Shown here: positions 36,026 to 44,581 of the stretch, one piece after another | How positions within the stretch are numbered: the stretch's first letter is position 1 | How the letters are laid out: each line of letters opens with the position of its first letter | NCBI RefSeq assembly: GCF_023517775.1 | Contig: NZ_CP082904.1 | Coordinates: 3,472,001 to 3,536,000, forward strand | Direction: 5' to 3' | Source: Mixta hanseatica | GTDB lineage: Bacteria > Pseudomonadota > Gammaproteobacteria > Enterobacterales > Enterobacteriaceae | Length of the DNA: 64,000 bases | Notes under the pieces: model-generated | Told to the model about the DNA's origin: nothing | Databases searched by the model: none | What the model saw: the letters and a program-made list of their open reading frames with translations, nothing else | Program-made: the position numbers and the translations under genes

Positions 36026-37453
36026 TTATTTAGGTTGATCGTCCAGCGTCAGAGTTAACTGACGACTGACGCGCAGCTGACGAAACCAGTGCGCTGACTT
36101 TTTCATGCGCCGCTGGCGCTGATGCTCTAAATCGATTTCAATCAAACCATAACGATTCTTAAACGCATTCATCGGCGACACGTTATCGGTAAACGCCCAC
36201 AGCATATACCCCTGACAGTTACTGCCCGCCTGGCGGGCCAGCAGCGCCTGATAAAGATGTTCGGCGATGAAAGCGATGCGATAATCATCCTGAATTTCTC
36301 CGTCGGCATCCCTGAAGCGCGCTTCGTTTTCAATACCCATGCCATTTTCTGCGATAAACCACGGGAAATTGCCATATTCGTCGCGCATCCGGCGGGCAAT
36401 ATCCGCCACGATACGCGGCTCGATCTCCCAGCCGCGCGACGGATTCATCCTGCGGCCCGGCAGCTCAAAAGGCTCATAGTAGTAAGCGGGGTGAAACGGC
36501 GTATCCGCATGCCAGGCGCGCGACGGCGCTTTTACCCGATGCGGATAGTAAAGATTCAAACCTACTTCATCGACGCGATGCGCCGCGATCAGCGCCAAAT
36601 CTTCCTCGCTGTACTGCCATGCAATCTGATGCTGCGCTAACAGCTGCAGCAGCGCGGGCGGATACTCGCCCTTGATCGCCGGATCGAGAAATACCCGGTT
36701 ATAAAACAGGTCATACATCTCTGCTGCTTTTCTGTCATGCGGCGCGCTGGATCGCGGCCAGGTTACCTCCGGGTTTAAAATCGTCCCGATAGTGCCCGCC
36801 CAGCCTCCGGCGCGAAACAGCGCCACCACTCGCGCAGTCGCCAGATTTTTATGGTGATTCCACTGCATCCAGGTTGCGGTGCTTTGCTGCCCGGGCCAGC
36901 GCAGCGCATCGAGGTAAACGCGGGTTTGCACCACAATCGGCTCGTTAAATACAAACCAGCGCTTAACCCGATGCGCATAGCGTGCAAATACCTGTTCCGC
37001 ATAGCGAACAAACAGATCCACCACCTTCTTCGCGCCCCAGCCGCCATACTTTTCCAACAGTATCGCCGGCAGTTCGTAATGCTCCAGGCAGAGCATCGGC
37101 TCTATGCCGTTGGCCGCCATCTCATCCAGTAGGCTGTCGTAATAGCTGGCGTACTCTTCATCCACCTGCGCCGTTTCATAATCAAGCAGAAAGCGCGACC
37201 AGTTAATGGAGGTGCGATAGTGCGTCAGCCCGCAGGCCTTCATTAACGCCACATCTTCCCGATAGCGATTGATAAAATCGGTCGCCACCGCCGGGCCGTA
37301 GCCGTTATGCCAGACATGACGATCCTGCTGATACCACGCATCCAGATAAGAATCCTGACCCGCTTTCTTGCCGTGCCAGCCCTCAGTTTGCCAGGCAGAC
37401 GCCGCCGCGCCCAGAATAAAATCGGGCGGAATATCAATGGTGACTTTGCTCAT
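36026..37453 (-). CDS. GH1 6-phospho-beta-glycosidase
   Basis: 475-residue glycoside hydrolase family 1 enzyme that cleaves the phosphorylated sugar delivered by the PTS. The acid/base Glu is in WFVFNEPIVV and the nucleophile Glu in FIAENGMGIEN. FILGAAASAWQTEGW at the N-terminus and CLEHYELP are family motifs. AAGGAG precedes the ATG. It sits between EIIC and EIIB. The exact sugar (cellobiose, aryl-beta-glucoside, or a phospho-beta-galactoside) cannot be read from the sequence. It is only distantly similar to BglA at 58081. Confidence 0.92.
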   Translation of the reverse strand: MSKVTIDIPPDFILGAAASAWQTEGWHGKKAGQDSYLDAWYQQDRHVWHNGYGPAVATDFINRYREDVALMKACGLTHYRTSINWSRFLLDYETAQVDEEYASYYDSLLDEMAANGIEPMLCLEHYELPAILLEKYGGWGAKKVVDLFVRYAEQVFARYAHRVKRWFVFNEPIVVQTRVYLDALRWPGQQSTATWMQWNHHKNLATARVVALFRAGGWAGTIGTILNPEVTWPRSSAPHDRKAAEMYDLFYNRVFLDPAIKGEYPPALLQLLAQHQIAWQYSEEDLALIAAHRVDEVGLNLYYPHRVKAPSRAWHADTPFHPAYYYEPFELPGRRMNPSRGWEIEPRIVADIARRMRDEYGNFPWFIAENGMGIENEARFRDADGEIQDDYRIAFIAEHLYQALLARQAGSNCQGYMLWAFTDNVSPMNAFKNRYGLIEIDLEHQRQRRMKKSAHWFRQLRVSRQLTLTLDDQPK

Positions 37454-37462
37454 CCCAACTCC

Positions 37463-38800
37463 TTAAGGCTGCGCCAGCTCCGGCTGCTGCAGGGCTTTCG
37501 CCTCGGCGGCTTCGGCGCGGCGAGCGGCGATTTTGACAAACGGCAGATAAATCAGCACCGACACCACAATACACACCAGCTGGGTCACCACAGCGCCCAT
37601 CGACCCGGCGGTAGAAAGCCAGGCGTTAACAATCGGCGGCGTGGTCCAGGGCACCATCACCACCGCTTTGCCGGCAAAGCCGGTCAGCGTGGCGAAATAG
37701 CCGATGGAGCCGGTGACCAGCGGCGTAATAATGAACGGGATCGCCAGAATCGGATTCAGCATGATCGGCATGCCGAAAATAACCGGCTCGTTGATATTAA
37801 ATAGCCCCGGACCAAACGAGAGTTTGGCAATCTCGCGCATCTCTTTGCGTTTGGTCGCCAGCATCACCGCCGTCAGCAGGCCGATAGTCAATCCAGAGCC
37901 GCCGATGCTCATATAAACATCCCAAAACGGCATGGTAATAATATTGGGCGCCTCTTTTCCCTGCTCGAAGGCGCTCATATTTACCAGGATCGCTCCCAAC
38001 AGCAGCGGCTCGCGGATCGGTTTAATCATCTGGTTGCCGTGGATGCCAATCACCCAGAACAGCTGGGCGACAAACATCAGCAGCAGAATGCCCCACAGGC
38101 TTTGCACCACCGACTCCAGTGGCTGCTGCACCACGCGGTAAACCGCATCATAGAGATACATGCCGCTGACCTGATGGAAAATAAAGCCGAAAGTGGCGAT
38201 AGCCGACACGGTAATGATCGCCGGGATCAATGCCGAAAAAGAGGCGGACACATTTGGCGGCACGGTATCGGGCATTTTGATCTTGAGCCGATCGACATTT
38301 TCCAGCCGACAATAAATCTCTACCGACAGGATGGCGATAAACATGCCGAGGAACAGGCTTTTCGTATCGGAAAACTGCTTCGCCAGCACGTCGGTCACCA
38401 GCCGCATCTGCCCGTCGACCATCATTTCCAGCGTGGTCGGCGTAACGGCGATAAAGCAGATCACCGCCAGCAGGCCGGGAAACAACGTTTTGATGCCGTT
38501 AATTCTGCCCAGCTCAATACCAATTAAAAACACCGCGCCGATATTCAGGAAGCTCAGCGTGGCATAGTTAATACTGGTGGTAATCGGCTTGAGATCGGCA
38601 AGGAAAGAGAGCGCCTGGAAACTGGCGAGGCCGTTTTTAGCATCCAGCACCATATTGGAGATCAGTACCGAAAAGGCGCCAACGATAATAACCGGCATCA
38701 ACGTAATAAAAGAAGCTTTGATCGCCATGATGTAGCGATAGCTGTTAAAGCGCGTGGCGAAGCTTCCCAGCGAGTCAATGAGTCGATCCTGTAGAGACAT
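37463..38800 (-). CDS. PTS cellobiose/beta-glucoside EIIC permease
   Basis: 445-residue membrane permease of the lactose/chitobiose PTS family with about ten hydrophobic segments. LMPVIIVGAFSVLISNMV near the N-terminus, FNINEPVIFGMPIMLNPIL (the conserved NEP motif) and VPWTTPPIVNAWLS are hallmark segments. ATG at 38800 is preferred to TTG at 38806. First gene of the operon EIIC - GH1 - EIIB - UxuR-like - GNAT, facing EIIA across the operator region. Confidence 0.92.
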   Translation of the reverse strand: MSLQDRLIDSLGSFATRFNSYRYIMAIKASFITLMPVIIVGAFSVLISNMVLDAKNGLASFQALSFLADLKPITTSINYATLSFLNIGAVFLIGIELGRINGIKTLFPGLLAVICFIAVTPTTLEMMVDGQMRLVTDVLAKQFSDTKSLFLGMFIAILSVEIYCRLENVDRLKIKMPDTVPPNVSASFSALIPAIITVSAIATFGFIFHQVSGMYLYDAVYRVVQQPLESVVQSLWGILLLMFVAQLFWVIGIHGNQMIKPIREPLLLGAILVNMSAFEQGKEAPNIITMPFWDVYMSIGGSGLTIGLLTAVMLATKRKEMREIAKLSFGPGLFNINEPVIFGMPIMLNPILAIPFIITPLVTGSIGYFATLTGFAGKAVVMVPWTTPPIVNAWLSTAGSMGAVVTQLVCIVVSVLIYLPFVKIAARRAEAAEAKALQQPELAQP

Positions 38801-38806
38801 AAGCAA

Positions 38807-38981
38807 AACCCCAGGGCAAGTGAGTAAGCGTCCTGTTGTGACAACCCAACCCTTCCCTGATATGGCATACCAAAATTAGCTGAATGAGCGCTTTTTTCTG
38901 TGAGCTTTAGCGCAGTTCGGTTATTTGGTATTCCAATAAGATAATTAACTCAAATCTGGTATACCAATAATCGAGGTGAGT
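38807..38981. promoter_or_regulatory. Divergent PTS control region with three UxuR-type operators
   Basis: Three copies of a TGGTATACCA-type palindrome lie between EIIC and EIIA: TGGCATACCA at 38863-38872, TGGTATTCCA at 38926-38935, and a perfect TGGTATACCA at 38957-38966. The pattern is that known for UxuR/ExuR-type FadR regulators. The last copy lies 15 bp before the EIIA start and would block its transcription; the first lies 63 bp upstream of the EIIC start. The UxuR-like protein encoded in the EIIC operon is the obvious candidate binder. Confidence 0.8.
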
Positions 38982-39290
38982 ATGGATTTTGAACAAGTCA
39001 TCATGGAGTTGCTGATTAACGCTGGCGAGGCGCGATCGCATGCTATGAGCGCCATTCAGTCAGCCCGCAGACGAGAGTGGCAGCAGGCGGATGAGGCGCT
39101 GGCCGCTTCGGCGGAGGCCTCAAAGGCGGCGCATCGTATCCAAACGCAGCTGATCGGCGCCGATGAGGGCGAAGGAAAATTACCGGTGACCTTGATCCTG
39201 GTACATGCCCAGGATCATTTGATGAATGCCATGCTATGCCGGGATCTGGCGGAAGAGATTGTGCTGCTACGCAAAGAGCTGCTGGCGTAA
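38982..39290 (+). CDS. PTS lactose/cellobiose-type EIIA component
   Basis: 102-residue EIIA of the lactose/chitobiose family: all-helical, forming a trimer in known members. The phospho-His is in LVHAQDHLMNAML. MELLINAGEARSHAMSAI at the N-terminus is characteristic. Start ATG 38982 follows GAGGTG. It is divergent from the EIIC-GH1-EIIB operon, an unusual split of the PTS genes, and shares the operator region with it. Convergent with lysA after a 43-bp gap. Confidence 0.92.
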   Translation: MDFEQVIMELLINAGEARSHAMSAIQSARRREWQQADEALAASAEASKAAHRIQTQLIGADEGEGKLPVTLILVHAQDHLMNAMLCRDLAEEIVLLRKELLA

Positions 39291-39333
39291 CGCGTGGGCT
39301 GCGCCCGCCGTGGCGGCAGGAACAGCCCGTCGA

Positions 39334-40584
39334 TTAGTGCTCCAGCGCCAGCAGCTCTTCGATGGTCTGGCGACGGCGGATCTCGCGCGCCTCGCCGCCA
39401 TCAAACAGCACCTCAGGGATCAGCGGTCGGCTGTTATAATTAGAGGACATGGATGCGCCGTACGCGCCGGTATCGTGGAATACCAGATACTCGCCCGTCG
39501 TCATTGCCGGCAGCAGACGCGTTTCCACCTTACCGCCCTCCTGCTGAGTAAATACATCGCCCGATTCGCACAGCGGTCCCGCTACTACCGTTTCATGCAG
39601 TTCCCGTTGTGCGGCAGCGTTATCCGCCGCAAGCAGCGAAATATGATGATAGCTGCCATACATAGAAGGACGCATTAAATCGCTGAAGCCTGCGTCCACC
39701 AACACAAAGTGACGGCTGCCCATCTCTTTCACCGCCCGCACCTGCGCAACCAGCACGCCCGACTCGGCCACCAAAAAACGCCCCGGTTCGATCTCTAACT
39801 TCACCGCATGGCCTAAATGCGCCGCAATACGTTCGCGCGCGCTGTGCCACAGGCTGTAATAGTGTTGCGTATCGATCGCCTCTTCGCCGTAACGATACGG
39901 AATTGACAGCCCGCCGCCAGCAGAGATTGCTGAGATATCCCTATCCAGCGCGATCACATGGCTGACCATCGCATCGCATACCTGTTCCAGGTGGGCATAG
40001 TCCACGCCGGAGCCAATATGCATATGAATGCCCACCAGTTGCAGATCGTACTGCTGAATAGCCCGTAGCGCCTGCGGCAGATCGTCGTGCCAGATACCGT
40101 GCTTGCTGTTTTCGCCGCCGGTATTGGTTTTTTGGCTGTGCCCGTGTCCAAAACCTGGGTTGACCCGCAGCCAGACCGGATGGCCCGGCGAGCGCTCGCC
40201 CAGCTGAAGCAGCATATCCACCGAACCCGCATTCACCGGAATGCGCAGCTCGGCGACGCGTGCCAGCGTAGGTTTATCCAGCACATCTGCGGTAAAAACG
40301 ATCTCATCGCCGCCGGCAACATAGCCTGCCGCCAGCGCGCGTTCAATTTCGCCCAGTGAAACGGAATCAACTTTCACGCCCGCGGCGCGCATCAGACGCA
40401 GGATATGAATATTCGAGCAGGCCTTTTGTGCAAAACGCACTACATCAAACTGCTGTAGCTGAGCGATGCGCTGGCGAATAATCTCCGCATCGTAGGCCCA
40501 GAACGGACCATCATAACGTTCGGTAAGCGGCAACAAATTAGCGGCGGTCAGAGCGCTGTCAGACTGATTAAGCGGGCGTGGCAT
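39334..40584 (-). CDS. lysA: Diaminopimelate decarboxylase
   Basis: PLP enzyme making L-lysine from meso-diaminopimelate, the last step of lysine synthesis. 416 residues (E. coli 420). The PLP-Lys is in VVRFAQKACSNIHILRLM; HSQKTNTGGENSKHGIW, EIEPGRFLV and CESGDVFTQ are family motifs. ATG 40584 has AGGAGA 6 nt upstream; a TTG at 40590 is less likely. Divergent from lysR, which activates it in E. coli when lysine is low and diaminopimelate is present. Confidence 0.97.
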   Translation of the reverse strand: MPRPLNQSDSALTAANLLPLTERYDGPFWAYDAEIIRQRIAQLQQFDVVRFAQKACSNIHILRLMRAAGVKVDSVSLGEIERALAAGYVAGGDEIVFTADVLDKPTLARVAELRIPVNAGSVDMLLQLGERSPGHPVWLRVNPGFGHGHSQKTNTGGENSKHGIWHDDLPQALRAIQQYDLQLVGIHMHIGSGVDYAHLEQVCDAMVSHVIALDRDISAISAGGGLSIPYRYGEEAIDTQHYYSLWHSARERIAAHLGHAVKLEIEPGRFLVAESGVLVAQVRAVKEMGSRHFVLVDAGFSDLMRPSMYGSYHHISLLAADNAAAQRELHETVVAGPLCESGDVFTQQEGGKVETRLLPAMTTGEYLVFHDTGAYGASMSSNYNSRPLIPEVLFDGGEAREIRRRQTIEELLALEH

Positions 40585-40696
40585 GAGCAATCTCCTTTAC
40601 ATTTTCTCCATTACGCCACAGCGCTTTTAGTGTGAAAAATATCTGTTTCTGCAGAGTCTATGCAAATATGATATGGCTTTCGCTACCGGAGAGATC
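40585..40696. promoter_or_regulatory. lysA-lysR divergent promoter region
   Basis: A 112-bp gap between lysA and its activator gene. It is AT-rich (for example TGCAAATATGATATGG near 40659-40675) and must hold both promoters and the LysR-binding site, as in E. coli. I could not define the exact box by eye. Confidence 0.6.
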
Positions 40697-41617
40697 ATGG
40701 CTAACATCACCCATCGGCATATTGAGATTTTTCACGCGGTGATGACCAGCGGCAACCTGACCGCCGCCGCTGAGCTGCTGCATACTTCACAGCCAACCGT
40801 TAGCCGCGAGCTGGCCCGCTTTGAAAAGCTAACCGGGCTCAGTTTGTTCGAGCGCGTACGCGGCCGATTGCAGCCCACTGTTCAGGGGCTGCGCCTGTTT
40901 GAAGAAGTTCAGCGATCCTGGTACGGTCTCGATCGCATTATCAGCGCGGCGGAAGGGTTGCGCCAGTTTCGTCAGGGCGAACTTTCCATCGCCTGTCTGC
41001 CGGTTTTTTCCCAGTCGCTGCTGCCGTCCCTTTGTCAGCCTTTCCTGCAGCGCTATCCCGATCTCAGTTTGAATATTATCCCACAGGAATCGCCATTGCT
41101 GGAGGAGTGGCTGTCAGCCCAACGCCACGATCTCGGCCTGACCGAAACCCACGTTACGCCCGCTGGCACCGAGCGCATCGAGCTATTAACGCTAAATGAG
41201 GTATGTGTTTTACCGGCCGATCACCCGTTAGCCTCACGCAGACAGCTAACGCCGCAGGATTTTGCCGGTGAAAGTTATATCAGCCTGTCGCGTAGCGACA
41301 GTTATCGGCAACTGCTGGACGCGCTGTTTCATGAACAGCACGTCCAGCGCAGGATGGTGATGGAAACCCACAGCGCGGCGTCGGTATGCGCCATGGTACG
41401 GGCAGGCGTAGGTATTTCGGTAGTGAATCCGCTGACGGCGCTTGACTATGCCGCCAGCGGCGTCGCGATCCGGCGTTTCAGCGTGGAGGTGCCCTTTACG
41501 GTGAGCCTGATTCGCCCGCTGCATCGTCCGGCCTCGGCGCTGGTTAATGCTTTTAGTCAGCATTTGCAGCACAAGGCCGGACAATTCCGGGTAAAGCTTA
41601 ACGCCCTGCTTGGTTAG
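40697..41617 (+). CDS. lysR: LysR, activator of lysA
   Basis: Founding member of the LysR family, 306 residues from ATG 40697 (E. coli 311); GGAGAG precedes this start. The HTH is SGNLTAAAELLHTSQPTVSR, and the domain EVQRSWYGLDRIISAAEGL, CLPVFSQS and ETHSAASVCAMVRAGVGI are nearly identical to E. coli. Divergent from its target lysA. Confidence 0.96.
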   Translation: MANITHRHIEIFHAVMTSGNLTAAAELLHTSQPTVSRELARFEKLTGLSLFERVRGRLQPTVQGLRLFEEVQRSWYGLDRIISAAEGLRQFRQGELSIACLPVFSQSLLPSLCQPFLQRYPDLSLNIIPQESPLLEEWLSAQRHDLGLTETHVTPAGTERIELLTLNEVCVLPADHPLASRRQLTPQDFAGESYISLSRSDSYRQLLDALFHEQHVQRRMVMETHSAASVCAMVRAGVGISVVNPLTALDYAASGVAIRRFSVEVPFTVSLIRPLHRPASALVNAFSQHLQHKAGQFRVKLNALLG

Positions 41618-41629
41618 CCAGCCGCATCG

Positions 41630-42844
41630 TTAGCCTAACAGCAGCAGGCAGGATAAATCGTCTCCGCCGTTTATTTCGTTAATGGCTTTATTAAGCTTAT
41701 CCGTTATTGAGGCGGAGTGACCGACATATTGATAGTAATCGGCAAAAAGATGCAGCACATCGTCCTGTTTAATTTCCTGATGCAACGATTGCACCGAAAG
41801 TGAAACCTTGAGGAAGAAGTAATCCATCACTATGCGGTAAAAATGCCGCATAATAAGAGAAAGATCTTTGCCGGGAAAGTAGTTGCTGTAGAGCTGATAA
41901 AGTAAATAATTACGCAATACGTATGGCTCTTTCAGGCAGGACGTGGCGCAAAGCTGCTGCCATTGCTGATTAATAATGGAAAATTTCTTTTTCAGCTCAG
42001 TAATATCAGAAAGTTCCTCATCTAAATAGTTTGCAATATAGATATAATCAGCGCGCAGCCCGCTATTACGTAGCGTAATATTTATATGATCTTTATAGAT
42101 TGCCATAATCACACGAAGCTTCAGCAATGCCGCCTGCTCACTTTCGCCGTTATTCACTGATAGTTGGTCAGTGTGAAGCGCCGTAAGCAATTCTTCATAA
42201 AAAGATTCAGCTTCAGAAAGCCGATGGGATAAATCAAAGTTTATGCGTTGCAGATATAAAATAAACTGCGCCAGCGCGTATAAGTTGGCCTCAATATCGT
42301 TACTTTGCGCAGCGAGCAGGTTCCAGGCAAACAGGTGAATAATCTGATTGGTTTGCCCGAAGGCAATCTCATGAACTAGTTTATTATTAGCCGCCGAAGC
42401 AAGAAGATTGACTTCCTGGTGCTGTAGCATACTGTCTTCATCAAACAGCACCAGACGGGCGACTTCAGAGCAGGACATCGTCAGATTATAGCGTAACTGA
42501 TCGCCCCGAATATGCTCTTGTCTGGGGTAAATCGCGCAGGTTGGAGAGAGAGCGTCACCGCCTAATTTTTGATGTACCCTACATAACTTGTCAGCTGTAA
42601 AGAAAGGACATGTACCCTCGTCATTAAACTTAATCATGGAATAACTTTTTTTTCCCTTTCGGGTTAACCTCAGGGCTTCTTTTGCTATGCTTCTTATTTC
42701 TTCATCTGAGGAATTAATATATTTATTATGGGTTTTTTTATCTATGTTAATAACCCATCCATGGCAACAATGATTTAAGCATTCCGGTCCCACACATCTA
42801 AACTTTTTATAAAAGTTCGGGGTGATAATTTTGCGTATTTTCAT
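41630..42844 (-). CDS. fliB-like: FliB-like (flagellin) lysine N-methylase
   Basis: 404-residue protein of the FliB family. The Cys pattern at the N-terminus (FRCVGPECLNHCCHGW) and a second group (CPFFTADKLCRVHQ, SPTCAIYPR, SCSEVAR) match Salmonella FliB, which methylates surface lysines of flagellin and carries an iron-sulfur cluster on these cysteines. The rest of the protein is mostly helical. FliB genes are usually beside fliC; no flagellar gene is within this window. Codon use is more AT-rich than in the flanking lysR and MFS genes, a sign of transfer. It is convergent with lysR, 12 bp apart. Its target protein is unknown here. Confidence 0.85.
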   Translation of the reverse strand: MKIRKIITPNFYKKFRCVGPECLNHCCHGWVINIDKKTHNKYINSSDEEIRSIAKEALRLTRKGKKSYSMIKFNDEGTCPFFTADKLCRVHQKLGGDALSPTCAIYPRQEHIRGDQLRYNLTMSCSEVARLVLFDEDSMLQHQEVNLLASAANNKLVHEIAFGQTNQIIHLFAWNLLAAQSNDIEANLYALAQFILYLQRINFDLSHRLSEAESFYEELLTALHTDQLSVNNGESEQAALLKLRVIMAIYKDHINITLRNSGLRADYIYIANYLDEELSDITELKKKFSIINQQWQQLCATSCLKEPYVLRNYLLYQLYSNYFPGKDLSLIMRHFYRIVMDYFFLKVSLSVQSLHQEIKQDDVLHLFADYYQYVGHSASITDKLNKAINEINGGDDLSCLLLLG

Positions 42845-43011
42845 AGATTAACGCTCTGATATAAAACCGCTAAGGTAACATAGAGTGTTAATAACCTAAT
42901 GGGGAATAAGCGCACGCTTTAGTACGTAATTAGTCATAATTTGGCAGAAATGAAAGAGAACGTGATGGATGCGCTGACGGCACGGGATTATACCGCCAGC
43001 GCGTTACTGAA

Positions 43012-44175
43012 TTAAGCGTGTACCGGCTGCCTTTCGCCACCGGCCCGGCGGAAAGTGATCAGGCAGACAATCAGGCCGACCGCGGCTAACAGCGCAGCCG
43101 CCACCGGTACGGCGGTCAGGCCGTAGCCGCCTTCAATAACCGCTCCGCCAACCCAGGCGCCCAACGCGTTCCCTACGTTAAATGCGGAAATATTCAGGGT
43201 AGAAACCAGGTTCGGCGCATCTTTACCGTGGCGTACCACGTTGATTTGCAGGCCAGGCACGGTGGCGAAAGTGGCCATCGCCCACAGGAACAGGGTGATT
43301 TCCGCCAGCCACAGCCCGTGGCTGGTCCAGCTAAAGGCCAGTGAGAAGAGCGCAATCAGCGCAAAGCTCAGGATCAGGCTGAAGGAAACTTTCCAGTCCG
43401 CCAGCTTGCCGCCGATAATATTGCCCACCGTCAGGCCCGCGCCGATCAGGAATAGCGTCCAGCTTACGCCGCGATTGCTGATGCCGGTAACCTGTAACAG
43501 CAGCGGAGCGATGTAGCTAAACAGCGCGAACATCGCCGCCGCAAAGCAGACCGTCATCAACAGCGACAGCCAAAGCTTGCCGTTCGCCAGCGCGCTGATT
43601 TTGCTGCCGAGGTGTACCGGCTTCTCATTTTTATTGGTCGGCAGGCTGACGATCAGGGCAACAAAGGCCAGCACGCCAATCACCGCAACGCCCCAGAAGG
43701 TGGCGCGCCAGCCAAACAGCTGACCAAACCAGGTACCCAACGGCACGCCCAGCACGTTCGCCAGCGTCAGGCCGGTGAACATCAGCGCAACCGCTGATGC
43801 CTGACGATTAGGCGCTACCAGGCTGGCGGCCACCACCGAGCCGATGCCAAAGAAGGCGCCGTGACACAGCGCGGTCACGATACGCGCCAGCATCAGCAGG
43901 TTATAACTGTATGCCAGGGCGCACAGTACGTTGCCGATAATAAAAATCGACATCAGCAGAATCAGCGTGCGTTTGCGCGGCAGCCTGGCGGTCAGCAACG
44001 CCATGACCGGCGCGCCGATCGCTACGCCCAACGCATAGCCGCTAATCAGCCAGCCGGCGGAAGGGATCGACACGCGCAGATCGCCCGCCACCTCCGGCAG
44101 TAATCCCATAATAACGAACTCAGTAGTGCCGATTGCAAACGCACTCAGCGCCAACGCCAGTAATGAAACAGGCAT
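43012..44175 (-). CDS. DHA1-family MFS exporter (YdhP/AraJ-like)
   Basis: 387-residue major facilitator with 12 predicted membrane segments. FAIGTTEFVIMGLLPEVA in the first segment and RLPRKRTLILLM after the second are typical of the AraJ/YdhP group of drug and sugar exporters. CHGAFFGIGSVVAASLV and LTLANVLGVPLGTW are shared family motifs. TGGAGA precedes the ATG. Substrate cannot be told; sugar or drug efflux is the family role. The upstream gap holds a palindrome that may be an operator. Confidence 0.87.
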   Translation of the reverse strand: MPVSLLALALSAFAIGTTEFVIMGLLPEVAGDLRVSIPSAGWLISGYALGVAIGAPVMALLTARLPRKRTLILLMSIFIIGNVLCALAYSYNLLMLARIVTALCHGAFFGIGSVVAASLVAPNRQASAVALMFTGLTLANVLGVPLGTWFGQLFGWRATFWGVAVIGVLAFVALIVSLPTNKNEKPVHLGSKISALANGKLWLSLLMTVCFAAAMFALFSYIAPLLLQVTGISNRGVSWTLFLIGAGLTVGNIIGGKLADWKVSFSLILSFALIALFSLAFSWTSHGLWLAEITLFLWAMATFATVPGLQINVVRHGKDAPNLVSTLNISAFNVGNALGAWVGGAVIEGGYGLTAVPVAAALLAAVGLIVCLITFRRAGGERQPVHA

Positions 44176-44581
44176 AACATTCTCCAGAAACGATGGTTGC
44201 AGACTCCAGGCAGGCCGCCGTCGAGCAGCGGATTGGGTGACGCGTTGTGCTGCTGCATCTCTTTATTGCGCCACTGCAGGTATTAAAGCACAGCATTAAT
44301 GTGACAAACACCCCGAAACTGACAAGGGTTTATTGCGCTATGCGCAATAATCCTGCGTCGATTTAGTACAAAGCGCGCTTTGCTTTAAGAATTTTCCTTT
44401 ACCTTTACTTAACCATTAGCTGGGATATTTTGTTAAAGTTTGCCCTCCCCAGCTTACGGCGTTGAAAAATGCCATAACAGCCTGGGTTTTGGGGATAAAC
44501 AAGGCGTTAAAGAAAGCAAGGTGGCTGCCGATATCATAATAAGGGATTAACAGCGCTTATAATTAACATCGGGGAGATACC
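44176..44581. other. Divergent gap between MFS exporter and protease-like lipoprotein
   Basis: A 406-bp region with no convincing gene. It holds a 9+9-bp palindrome (44330-44350, listed separately) and AT-rich stretches near 44390-44440 suitable for promoters. A small open frame on the minus strand near 44120-44311 overlaps the exporter start and is not supported. Confidence 0.55.
44330..44350. promoter_or_regulatory. Perfect palindrome upstream of MFS exporter
   Basis: Arms TTATTGCGC and GCGCAATAA are perfectly complementary around TAT. It lies about 155 bp before the exporter start and 230 bp before the lipoprotein start. It is followed by no T run, so an operator is more likely than a terminator. 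The cognate regulator is not evident in the window. Confidence 0.5.
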
